Assembly: GCA_033857955.1 (NCBI GenBank)
Contig: JAWVCW010000001.1
Location: 12,143 to 76,142, forward strand
Direction of reading: 5' to 3'
DNA from: Gaiellasilicea sp033857955
GTDB lineage: Bacteria; Actinomycetota; Thermoleophilia; Gaiellales; Gaiellaceae
Length of the DNA: 64,000 nt
Shown: piece after piece, positions 7,143 to 14,420 of the stretch
Layout: each line of letters starts with the position of its first letter
Position numbering within the stretch: the first letter of the stretch is position 1
The notes under the pieces: generated by a model
The model's database searches: none
Told to the model about the DNA's origin: nothing
Seen by the model: the letters and a program-made list of their open reading frames with translations, nothing else
Made by a program: the position numbers and the translations under genes

Positions 7143-9203
7143 CTACGACTCGCCCAGGTGCTCCGAGCCGCCGAGCAGCGCCTCGACTTCCGCCGCCATC
7201 GTTGCGGACGGGAGCGACCGCGCCGCGTCGCGTGCCTCCTCGAGCACCTCGCGGTCCTTGGTGATCCGCGCGAAACGCAGATCGGAGAGCCCGGACTGGC
7301 GTGCGCCGAGAAGCGCGCCGCCGCCACGGATCTCGAGATCCTTCTCGGCGAGCTCGAAGCCGTCGGTCGACGCCACCAGCGCCTCGAGCCGGTCGTGCGC
7401 GCTCTCGGTCAGCTGCTCCTTCGACCCCGAGATGAGCAGGCAGTAGGACTGCTCGGCGCCGCGGCCGACGCGCCCCCGTAGCTGGTGGAGCTGGGCGAGC
7501 CCGAACCTGTCGGCCTCCTGGACGATCATGATCGTCGCGTTGGCGACGTCGACGCCGACCTCGATCACGGTCGTCGCGACGAGCACGTCGAGCTCACGCG
7601 CGTTGAACTGCGCCATCAGCTCGCGGCGCTCGGCCGGCTTGAGGCGCCCGTGCATGCAGCCGACGCGGAAGCCCTTCAGCTCGCCCGCGCGGAGCGCGTC
7701 CGCCTCCTGCTCGGCGGCACGGGCGGTAGAGGTGGCGGACTCCTCGATCAGCGGACAGACGACGTACGCCTGCCGGCCCTCCGTCAGATGCGCGCGCAGG
7801 CGGGTGTAGGCCTCGGAGCTGCGCTCGTCGGTCACCCACCTGGTGACGATCGGTTTGCGGCTCGCCGGCGGCTTCGCGATCTCGCTGACGGAGAGGTCGC
7901 CGTAGACCGTGAGCGCGAGCGTGCGGGGGATGGGCGTCGCCGTCATGTGGAGAACGTGCGGAGCGCGCCCCTCCGTCAGGGCCGAGCGCTGCTCGACGCC
8001 GAAACGGTGCTGCTCGTCGACGACCGCGACGGCGAGGTCCCTGAACTCGAACCCCTTCTGGATCAGCGCGTGCGTGCCGACGACGACGTCCGCCTGCCCG
8101 CCGATCTTCGACTTGACCGAGCCGGTTACGAGCGCGCAGCTGACCCCGAGCTCGGCGCAGATGCCCTCGATCGTCAGGAAGTGCTGCTCCGCGAGCGTCT
8201 CGGTCGGGGCCATCAGCGCTCCCTGGCGTCCGGCCTCGACTGCGCGCAGAAGGGCGTAGAGCGCGACAACCGTCTTGCCGGAGCCGACGTCGCCCTGGAG
8301 CAGCCGCTGCATCGGCGTCGTGGTCGCGAGATCGCGGTCGATCTCCTCGATCGCCCCTTCCTGGTGCTCGGTCAGCTCGAAGGGCAGCGCGGCCCGGTAG
8401 CGCTCGATCAGCTCTCCGGCCTCCGGCAGCGCGTCCGCGACCTGCTGCTCGCGCTCGGCCGCCCGGCGCGCCAGCGCCAGCTGGAGGACGAGGAGCTCGT
8501 CGAATGCGAGCCGGCGTCTCCCCTCCTCAGCCTCGCCGAGCGAGCGCGGGCTGTGCAGCGCAGCGAGCGCGTCTCCCCGTAGCGGCAGGCCGCGCTCTGC
8601 CTTCAGGGAGGCCGGCAGCGGGTCGGGCCGGTCGGTAGCGAGCGGCAACGCCGACTCGACGAGCTCGCGGAGCTTCGCCGCCGAGATTTCCTCGCTCGCC
8701 GGGTAGACGGGTGCGAAGTCGGCTGTCGCCGAGCCGCCGTTCAGGTCGAAGGAGCGGACGGCGAAGCCGAAGCGGTTCCGTGCCCCACGAAGTCGCACGT
8801 GGGTGCCGGGCGGCAGCTTGTCCTTCAGCCACGGCTGGTTGAACCACGTCGCCGAGATCTGGCCGGTGCCGTCGGAGACCTGGGCGGTGAGGATCTGGAG
8901 GCGGCCGCGGCCGCGTCGGAGGGAAACGCTGTGCACGTCGCCCTCGATCAGCACCTCCTCGTCACCGAACAGATCCGCGATCCGCTTCTCCGGAGCAGGA
9001 GGCTCGTAGCGGCGCGGGCGGTGATCCAGGAGATCGCCGACGTGCTCGAGGCCGAGCTTCGCGAGCCGCTTCTTCAGGGTGGGCCCCACGCCCGTGAGCG
9101 AATCGATGGGCGCCTCGAGGCGCTCCGGCCGGAAGCGGCCGCGCGTCGGCACCCACTGCTCGGGCGGGTCCACGGCGGCGAAACCGGGCTGGGGCCGGCT
9201 CAT
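7143..9203 (-). CDS. recG: ATP-dependent DNA helicase RecG
   Basis: RecG reverses stalled replication forks and branch-migrates junctions. The 686-residue protein has an N-terminal wedge/OB region (SLTGVGPTLKKRLAKLGL, GDLLDHRPRRYE). The helicase core shows Walker A LLQGDVGSGKTVVAL, the RecG-type Walker B VVDEQHRFGVEQR, TATPIPRTLALT, and motif VI QLRGRVGRG. The ATG at 9203 avoids overlap with degV and is preferred over an in-frame start at 9287. It is the last gene of the asp23-fakA-receiver-degV-recG run. Confidence 0.96.
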   Translation of the reverse strand: MSRPQPGFAAVDPPEQWVPTRGRFRPERLEAPIDSLTGVGPTLKKRLAKLGLEHVGDLLDHRPRRYEPPAPEKRIADLFGDEEVLIEGDVHSVSLRRGRGRLQILTAQVSDGTGQISATWFNQPWLKDKLPPGTHVRLRGARNRFGFAVRSFDLNGGSATADFAPVYPASEEISAAKLRELVESALPLATDRPDPLPASLKAERGLPLRGDALAALHSPRSLGEAEEGRRRLAFDELLVLQLALARRAAEREQQVADALPEAGELIERYRAALPFELTEHQEGAIEEIDRDLATTTPMQRLLQGDVGSGKTVVALYALLRAVEAGRQGALMAPTETLAEQHFLTIEGICAELGVSCALVTGSVKSKIGGQADVVVGTHALIQKGFEFRDLAVAVVDEQHRFGVEQRSALTEGRAPHVLHMTATPIPRTLALTVYGDLSVSEIAKPPASRKPIVTRWVTDERSSEAYTRLRAHLTEGRQAYVVCPLIEESATSTARAAEQEADALRAGELKGFRVGCMHGRLKPAERRELMAQFNARELDVLVATTVIEVGVDVANATIMIVQEADRFGLAQLHQLRGRVGRGAEQSYCLLISGSKEQLTESAHDRLEALVASTDGFELAEKDLEIRGGGALLGARQSGLSDLRFARITKDREVLEEARDAARSLPSATMAAEVEALLGGSEHLGES

Positions 9204-9228
9204 CGGTCGAGTATGGCAGTGGGTCCGG

Positions 9229-10089
9229 CTAGCGGTCCTGGAACCAGAAGAAGCCGACCGTGCCCGGGCCGGCGTGGGCCCCCACAACGGCGCCGAGGGT
9301 CGTCACGAGCTTGACCTCTGCCTGGGGCCGGCTCGCAAGCACGATCGCCTCCAGTTGCTCGACCGCTTCCTCTGCATCGGCGTGAGCGATTCCGATTCCG
9401 AGCCCGGGTCCGTCCGTCGTCGCGGCCTCGAAGCGCTTGCGAAACTCCTCGAAGGCCTTCGCGCGTCCACGCACCCTGCTCACCGGGACGACCTCACCAT
9501 CCTCGATTCCGAGGATCGGCTTCACGTTCAGCAGGCTGCCCATCAGCGCCTTGGCGCGCCCGATGCGCCCGCCCTTCGCGAGGAACTCGAGCGTGTCGAC
9601 CGTGAAGAGGATCCGCGCGTCCTCCCGGTGGCGCGCGGCGAGTGCCTCGATCTCGTCGTCCGTCGTCCCGCGCGCGAGCAGCTCCTGGATCGCGAGCGCC
9701 AGCATGCCGATTCCGACCGACGCCGACTCGGTGTCGACGAGGCGGATCCGATCGCCGCCGACCTCCGACGCGGCGAGCGACGCGCTCTGGAAGGTGCCCG
9801 ACAGCTTCGAGGAGATGTGGAGCGAGTAGATCCGCTCGTAGCCCGAGAGCGCGTTGTAGGTGGACATGAAGTCCTGGGGGGTCGGCTGCGAGGTCGTGGG
9901 CAGCTCCGAGGCGGTGCGGAGCCGTCGATAGAAGTCGTGTGGGTCGAGCTCGACGTAGTCGCGGAAGCTCTCGTCGCCGAAGCGCACGTAGAGCGGCACG
10001 ACGCGCATGTTCGGGAAGCGGATCTGTGCGTCCGGAAAATCGGCGGTCGAGTCGAGCACGACCGCCGTGTTCTCCCGTGTGAGAGTCAC
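9229..10089 (-). CDS. DegV family fatty acid-binding protein (FakB-like)
   Basis: DegV/EDD proteins bind one fatty acid and, as FakB, present it to the kinase FakA for phosphorylation. The 286-residue protein shows VVLDSTADFP at the N-terminus, the TTSQPTPQDF segment, the ISSKLSGTFQSA loop, and VDTLEFLAKGGRIG, all DegV hallmarks. It starts with GTG overlapping the receiver gene stop (GTGA). Two genes upstream is fakA, so it is probably its partner; the natural fatty acid is unknown. Confidence 0.92.
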   Translation of the reverse strand: MTLTRENTAVVLDSTADFPDAQIRFPNMRVVPLYVRFGDESFRDYVELDPHDFYRRLRTASELPTTSQPTPQDFMSTYNALSGYERIYSLHISSKLSGTFQSASLAASEVGGDRIRLVDTESASVGIGMLALAIQELLARGTTDDEIEALAARHREDARILFTVDTLEFLAKGGRIGRAKALMGSLLNVKPILGIEDGEVVPVSRVRGRAKAFEEFRKRFEAATTDGPGLGIGIAHADAEEAVEQLEAIVLASRPQAEVKLVTTLGAVVGAHAGPGTVGFFWFQDR

Positions 10090-10487
10090 AGGCGCGACTC
10101 GCCGGCCCCGCGAATCGCAGCAACGATCTCCTCGAGTGGCTGGTCCTTCCGCAGGCAGTCGACCGCGCCGGCGGCCATGAGCGCGGCGAGCTCCCTCGGG
10201 CTGGCGGAGGCGGTCAGGCAGACAACGGCCACCTCCGGACAGTCTCGGGCCAACGCGATCGTCGTCTCGACCCCGTCCATGCCCGGCAGCCGGAAGTCCA
10301 TCACGGCCACGTGCGGCTTGAAGTCCCGGCAGGCGCCGACCGCCGCCGAGCCCTCCGAGACGGCGCCGACCACGTCGATCCCCTCCTGGAGCTCGAGCAG
10401 GAGGATGAGCGCCTGGCGGAAAACGTCGTTGTCTTCGACGAGCAGGACGCGGATTGGCGGGGTGCCGGCCTCCACGCTCGGCACCAT
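10086..10487 (-). CDS. Single-domain response regulator (orphan receiver)
   Basis: A 133-residue CheY-like receiver without an output domain. The acidic pocket (VEDND, residues 17-21), phosphoacceptor Asp64 (VMDFRLPGMDG), switch Thr92 (CLTAS) and Lys114 are all present, so it should be phosphorylatable. No histidine kinase lies nearby. It is inserted between fakA and degV and overlaps degV by GTGA, so the two proteins should be made in step. That placement suggests it acts on this fatty acid system, but this is inference. Confidence 0.88.
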   Translation of the reverse strand: MVPSVEAGTPPIRVLLVEDNDVFRQALILLLELQEGIDVVGAVSEGSAAVGACRDFKPHVAVMDFRLPGMDGVETTIALARDCPEVAVVCLTASASPRELAALMAAGAVDCLRKDQPLEEIVAAIRGAGESRL

Positions 10488-10492
10488 AAGGG

Positions 10493-12091
10493 CTACTCGG
10501 CGGAGAGGAGCAGCGGGTAGTGAGGCTGGCCGCCGGGATGGACCTCGAGCTCGACGCCGGGGTGCCCCTCCCGAACGCGTTGTAGAAAGCCGTCGAGATC
10601 CGGCTCCTCCTCGCCGGTGAGCAGCGTCAGCATCTCACGGCCGTTGCCCAGCAGGCGGTCGGCGACCGCGTACGCAACCTCCTCGAAGTCGGACGAGGAT
10701 GCGACGGCGGCGCCGTCGGAGAGTCCGAGCCAGGCGCCCTTGCGCACGTCGACCCCGTCCAGCTCGACGTCGCGCGATGCGATCGTAACCTCGCCGGTGG
10801 CGACGTGCTCGAGCGCCTCGAGCATCGCCGCCTCGTTCTCGGCGGCGTCGAGCGACGGCAGGTAGCGCACGATCGCGGCGAGCCCGGCGGGAACCGAACG
10901 GGACGGAATGACGCGGACCGGCTTGTCGGTGAGCATCGCGGCCTGTTCGGCCGAGAGGATGACGTTCGAGTTGTTCGGGAGCACCAGGACCTCGGTCGCG
11001 GGAGTCGACTCGATCGCGGCCACGATGTCTGCCGTCGAGGGGTTCATCGTCTGCCCGCCCTCGATCACGCGCGTGGCGCCGTAGCTCTCGAAGAGACGGC
11101 GGTTGCCGGCTCCGGGGACGACCGCGACGACGCCGGTCTCCAGCATCAACGCGGGGTCCGGGACTGCTTCGAGGATCCGCTCGGTGCGCTCCTGCGCCTG
11201 CTTGTGCATGTTCGCGACCTCGACTCCCTCGATCGTCCCGACAGCGGTTCCGAGCGCCAGCGCCCTGCCGGGCTCGTCGGTGTGGACGTGAACCTTGAGC
11301 GCGTTCGAATCGCCGACCACGAGCAGCGAGTCGCCCAACTGCTCGAGCTCGGCCTCGAGCGACTCGGCGTCGAGATCCTGCCCCTCGATCACGAAGACCG
11401 TGCAGTACCGGAACTCGGACAGCTCCTGGTGGACCGCGTCGATCCCGGCCTCGTGTGCGTCCGCTGTGGGCGCGTCCGGGAGCGCCTCGCCGGAGAGCGC
11501 CGCGGAGACGCCGCGAACGATCTCGAGCAGGCCGGCCCCGCCGGCGTCGACGACGCCGGCCTCCTTGAGGACGGCGAGCTGGTCCGGCGTGCGGGCCAGC
11601 GCGTCCTCGCCGCGCTCGATCAGCTTCTTCAACAGCGCCGCCGGCTCGAGCGCCGCGTTGCGGGGGTCCTCGGCCTCCTCGGCCAGCTCCCGGATCACCG
11701 TCAGCATCGTCCCCTCCACCGGACGCCGCACGGCGCGATAGGCAGCGTCGCTGGCGGCGCGGAAGGCGCGGCGGATCGTGGCGGCGTCGAGCAGTCCGGC
11801 CTCGCCGAGCGCCTCGGCGGCGCCCCTCAGGATCTGCGAGAAGATCACCCCGGAATTTCCTCGCGCGCCCATCAACGCTGCCCGCGTGAGCTCCTTCGCG
11901 AGCGTGGCGCGGTCGGCGGCCGTCGAGCCTTCGAGCACCTCCATGATCGCGCGCGCGGTCTCCGTCAGGTTCGTGCCGGTGTCGCCGTCCGGCACCGGAT
12001 AGACGTTCAGGTCGTCGATGCGGCGGCGGTTCGCCTCGAGTGTCTGAAGCGCTGCCCGCCCGAGCTCGCGGGCGCGCTCGAGCTCGCTCAC
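10493..12091 (-). CDS. fakA: Fatty acid kinase FakA (DhaL/DAK2 plus DegV-like domains)
   Basis: FakA phosphorylates fatty acids bound to FakB/DegV proteins, giving acyl-phosphate for PlsX and PlsY. The N-terminal DhaL-type nucleotide domain has YPVPDGDTGTNL and MGARGNSGVIFSQILRG. The middle and C-terminal parts (from about residue 230) hold HVHTDEPG and VLPNNSNVILSA, as in YloV-type proteins. The 532-residue length fits the family. The start is a GTG (12089-12091) overlapping the asp23 stop as GTGA; a longer in-frame reading upstream would run through asp23 and is not credible. The pairing with asp23 and rpmB is conserved in many Gram-positives. Confidence 0.93.
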   Translation of the reverse strand: MSELERARELGRAALQTLEANRRRIDDLNVYPVPDGDTGTNLTETARAIMEVLEGSTAADRATLAKELTRAALMGARGNSGVIFSQILRGAAEALGEAGLLDAATIRRAFRAASDAAYRAVRRPVEGTMLTVIRELAEEAEDPRNAALEPAALLKKLIERGEDALARTPDQLAVLKEAGVVDAGGAGLLEIVRGVSAALSGEALPDAPTADAHEAGIDAVHQELSEFRYCTVFVIEGQDLDAESLEAELEQLGDSLLVVGDSNALKVHVHTDEPGRALALGTAVGTIEGVEVANMHKQAQERTERILEAVPDPALMLETGVVAVVPGAGNRRLFESYGATRVIEGGQTMNPSTADIVAAIESTPATEVLVLPNNSNVILSAEQAAMLTDKPVRVIPSRSVPAGLAAIVRYLPSLDAAENEAAMLEALEHVATGEVTIASRDVELDGVDVRKGAWLGLSDGAAVASSSDFEEVAYAVADRLLGNGREMLTLLTGEEEPDLDGFLQRVREGHPGVELEVHPGGQPHYPLLLSAE

Positions 12092-12441
12092 GTCGATCGC
12101 CGCAGGTCTTCGATGTGCACTTCGACCGCCGCGACCGTGAGCCCTGTCAGCCGCTCGACCTCGTATCCGACACGCGACCGGACCGTGGCAGCAACCTCCG
12201 CGAGGTTGAGGCCGTACTCCACGACCACGTGGAGGTCGAGCCGAAGCCCGTCGCCGTTCGCCGAGACGCCGATCCCCTGCGTCAGCTTGTCCCGGGTGAG
12301 CAGCCGCTTGATTCCCTTGCCGGCCATGCCGACGACGCCGTAGCACTCGGCCGCGGTGTGCCCGACGATCTGCGCGATCGCGTCCGGCGCGATCGTGATC
12401 TTCCCGAGGTGGGACTGATCTGTGAGGGGTTCCCGCTCCAC
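12088..12441 (-). CDS. Asp23/Gls24 family protein
   Basis: A 117-residue cytoplasmic envelope-stress family protein (YloU/AmaP-associated type). The core GKITIAPDAIAQIVGHTAAECYGVVGM and LHVVVEYGLNLAEVAATVRSRV are typical. In firmicutes the paralogue YloU sits between rpmB and fakA exactly as here. The start is GTG. Its biochemical role is unknown; a link to the membrane or lipid metabolism is inferred from the fakA coupling. Confidence 0.9.
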   Translation of the reverse strand: MEREPLTDQSHLGKITIAPDAIAQIVGHTAAECYGVVGMAGKGIKRLLTRDKLTQGIGVSANGDGLRLDLHVVVEYGLNLAEVAATVRSRVGYEVERLTGLTVAAVEVHIEDLRRST

Positions 12442-12560
12442 GATCCGCGAGCTTAGACGCTGCGGATCGACGAGCGGTTGCGCGTCTAGCGCGTTATGAC
12501 GCGTCGCTCGTGCCGCGTAGGCCGAGGGAACAGCATGGGAAATATGGGCCCTGGCCGGAG

Positions 12561-12578
12561 CGGCGCGAGGTCGCGCCG
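12561..12578 (-). terminator. Candidate hairpin downstream of rpmB
   Basis: CGGCGCGA and its exact complement are separated by two bases, giving a perfect 8-bp GC-rich stem 44 bp past the rpmB stop. There is no T-run, so termination is only a suggestion. The rest of the 180-bp gap to asp23 shows no gene. Confidence 0.35.
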
Positions 12579-12621
12579 GAGGCCGGTTCCGCCGGCCGTA
12601 GATGCGACCGGTCAGGGCGTG

Positions 12622-12813
12622 CTAGACGGCTTTTTGGACTTTGCCGGCCTTGAGGCACCGGGTGCAGATGTAGGCGCGCTTGGCCACGCCGTCGATGAGA
12701 ACGCGCACCTTCTGAAGGTTCGGGTTGAAACGACGGCGCGTGGCAACCATCGAGTGGCTCCGGTTGTTCCCGAAAGACGGCTTCTTACCGCAGGATGCGC
12801 AGACCTTGGACAT
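12622..12813 (-). CDS. rpmB: 50S ribosomal protein L28
   Basis: A 63-residue basic protein with the L28 pattern: MSKVCASCGKKPSFGNNRSH at the N-terminus, RRRFNPNLQKVRV in the middle, and CTRCLKAGKVQKAV at the end. The two Cys pairs (CASC, CTRC) mark the zinc-binding form. It precedes asp23-fakA on the same strand, with a 180-bp gap. Confidence 0.96.
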   Translation of the reverse strand: MSKVCASCGKKPSFGNNRSHSMVATRRRFNPNLQKVRVLIDGVAKRAYICTRCLKAGKVQKAV

Positions 12814-12836
12814 CGGCCGCGGAGTGTAGCAGCGTG

Positions 12837-12857
12837 CAAGTAACAGTCTGTTACTTG
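12837..12857. repeat. Perfect 21-bp odd palindrome between rpmB and the mltG-like gene
   Basis: Arms CAAGTAACAG and the exact complement flank a central T. The 10+1+10 layout equals that of the GTCCGGGGAC palindromes at 18551 and 34382. It lies 24 bp upstream of the rpmB start, so it could also be an operator. Confidence 0.5.
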
Positions 12858-12883
12858 GACTCGGCCGCTGGCCTCCGCCGCGA

Positions 12884-12923
12884 GCGTTCGGCGGAGCCGG
12901 GCTGCCCGGCGGGAGCCGAACGC
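12884..12923. repeat. Nested GC-rich stem-loop repeat
   Basis: Outer arms GCGTTCGGC/GCCGAACGC (9 bp) enclose inner arms GCCGGGC/GCCCGGC (7 bp) around a single T. The inner part recurs closely near 44065-44095, so this appears to be a dispersed element. It lies upstream of the mltG-like gene. Confidence 0.5.
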
Positions 12924-12951
12924 GGCCGGTGGTCAGCGGTTACGATTTTGA

Positions 12952-13761
12952 ATGCGTATGCGCCGTCTTCTGCTCCTCTTGGCCCTCTCAGCGGCCGGAC
13001 TTGCGTCCACCAGCGCTCCCGCTGCGACCGGGCCGGTGCTGAAGATCAACTTCCCCGAAGGCTGGTCGGCACGGCTGATGGCCGACCGAGCCGCTGAGGT
13101 ACGGCAGATCGCGATCCGGAAGCGCGGCGTCACTCCCCGGCTGAGCGGCGCGACCTATGCCGCCGCGACCCGTGCCGCAAAGGCTCCCGCTACATTCAGG
13201 CCGTTCCTGAAGCGCCGCAGCATCGAGGGCTTCCTCTTCCCGTCGACGTATTTCTTCCAGCCGTCTTCGAGTGCGGCGAGCCTCGTCGCAAGGCAGATGG
13301 AGACGTTCGAACAGCGTTGGGCTCCGATCGACCTCCGCGCCGCGAAGGCACGCAAGCGGACGGCGTACGACGTCCTGATCATCGCGTCGTTGATCGAGAA
13401 GGAGACCGTGGCGCCGGGCGAGCGTGCGCTCGTTGCCGCAGTGATCTACAACCGCCTCGAGCAAGGCATGCCGCTGGCGATCGACGCCTCGCTGCGCTAC
13501 GGGCTCGGCGTGGAGGGCACGAGGCCACTCAAGCAGTCGCACCTCCGGAGCGACTCGCCGTACAACACGCACCGCTTCAAGGGCCTCCCTCCGACGCCGA
13601 TCACGAATCCCGGCGTGCCGTCCATGCGAGCAGCCGCGAAGCCCGCAAGCGTCGACTACCTCTACTACGTCCGCAAGCCGGACGGCGTCCATCACTTCTT
13701 CACTGCAGACGAGCAGGAGTTCTGCGACAAGGCCGTCGAGTACGGCTATCCCGGCTGTTAG
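12952..13761 (+). CDS. MltG/YceG-like endolytic murein transglycosylase
   Basis: MltG cuts nascent peptidoglycan strands at the membrane. A signal sequence (residues 1-25, LLLLLALSAAGLASTSAPAA) leads into a YceG domain. Key features are the GFLFPSTYFF segment, the catalytic Glu149 in ASLIEKETVAPGE, VAAVIYNRLEQGMPL and YNTHRFKGLPPTPITNPG. At 269 residues it is short for MltG. It is separate from the usual mltG-aroE neighbourhood. A TACGAT -10 (12941-12946) ends six bases before the ATG and there is no ribosome binding site, so the mRNA is probably leaderless. Its stop overlaps the ribH stop on the other strand. Confidence 0.88.
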   Translation: MRMRRLLLLLALSAAGLASTSAPAATGPVLKINFPEGWSARLMADRAAEVRQIAIRKRGVTPRLSGATYAAATRAAKAPATFRPFLKRRSIEGFLFPSTYFFQPSSSAASLVARQMETFEQRWAPIDLRAAKARKRTAYDVLIIASLIEKETVAPGERALVAAVIYNRLEQGMPLAIDASLRYGLGVEGTRPLKQSHLRSDSPYNTHRFKGLPPTPITNPGVPSMRAAAKPASVDYLYYVRKPDGVHHFFTADEQEFCDKAVEYGYPGC

Positions 13762-14420
13762 CGCTGCGCTGCGGCGCGCAGCTGGGCGAAGACGTCTGCC
13801 ATCTCGAGCCCTGTGCGCACGGCTTCGGCGCCCTTGTCGAGCCGATCGTCCGCCTGCTCGGCCTGCTCGAGCGTGAGCACGCCGAAGGCGACCGGAACAC
13901 CGGTCTCGAGCGCAGCGAGCTGAAGCCCTGACGCGGCCTCGCCGGCGACGAAGTCGAAGTGCGGCGTGTCGCCGCGGATCACGCAGCCGAGCGCGACGAT
14001 GCAGGCGTAACGTCGCGTCTTTGCCAAGGCCATCGCCGCAATCGGCAGCTCGAACGCGCCCGGTACGGGCATGACCGTGATCGCCTCGCGCGCCACCCCG
14101 GCCGTCTCGAGCTCGGCGAGGGCGCCCTCGAGCAGCTTCGAGGTGACTGCGCCGTTGAACCGGCTGACGACGATCCCCACCGCGCGACGGCCACCCTCGG
14201 TCTTCCCCTGGAGGACACCGTAGCCATCGGGGACCGAGAAGTCGCCCTCGGCGTGCTCTGCAACCGAGGCTGCGGGGGGCGTGTCTGACTCGGCGCCTGG
14301 CACCGTGCCTGGCACCGTGCCTGGCACCTCTTCGGCCGCGACGCCCTCGGCAGCGGGCTCCTCGCTCTCAAGAGGGTCGACGAGCTCGGGCGCCTCGGGC
14401 CAGCTGTCGCGCTCGCTCAC
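13758..14420 (-). CDS. ribH: 6,7-dimethyl-8-ribityllumazine synthase with N-terminal extension
   Basis: RibH condenses the ribitylaminouracil with 3,4-dihydroxybutanone phosphate to make lumazine, the riboflavin precursor. The core from about residue 77 shows VSRFNGAVTSKLLEGAL, VPGAFELPIAA, GCVIRGDTPHFDFV and FGVLT. About 75 acidic, Pro/Ala/Glu-rich residues precede it, which is unusual. Residues 31-43 (VPGT repeats) are encoded by three 12-bp direct repeats. The GTG start (14418-14420) overlaps the ribBA stop as GTGA, which supports the long form. Residues before the core may be a disordered tail or partly non-functional insertion. Confidence 0.93.
   Translation of the reverse strand: MSERDSWPEAPELVDPLESEEPAAEGVAAEEVPGTVPGTVPGAESDTPPAASVAEHAEGDFSVPDGYGVLQGKTEGGRRAVGIVVSRFNGAVTSKLLEGALAELETAGVAREAITVMPVPGAFELPIAAMALAKTRRYACIVALGCVIRGDTPHFDFVAGEAASGLQLAALETGVPVAFGVLTLEQAEQADDRLDKGAEAVRTGLEMADVFAQLRAAAQR
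14293..14328 (+). repeat. Three tandem 12-bp GTGCCTGGCACC units inside ribH
   Basis: The units are 14293-14304 (first base varied), 14305-14316 and 14317-14328. Each contains the odd palindrome GTGCC-T-GGCAC. They are in frame and encode the VPGT repeats of the RibH extension. Confidence 0.8.

Noticed and set aside
10805..12343. Long plus-strand open frame opposite fakA
   Set aside because: Shadow of the GC-rich fakA codons; no recognisable motif.
14293..14328. Short CRISPR-like array
   Set aside because: Units are contiguous 12-bp repeats with no spacers, and lie inside the ribH reading frame.
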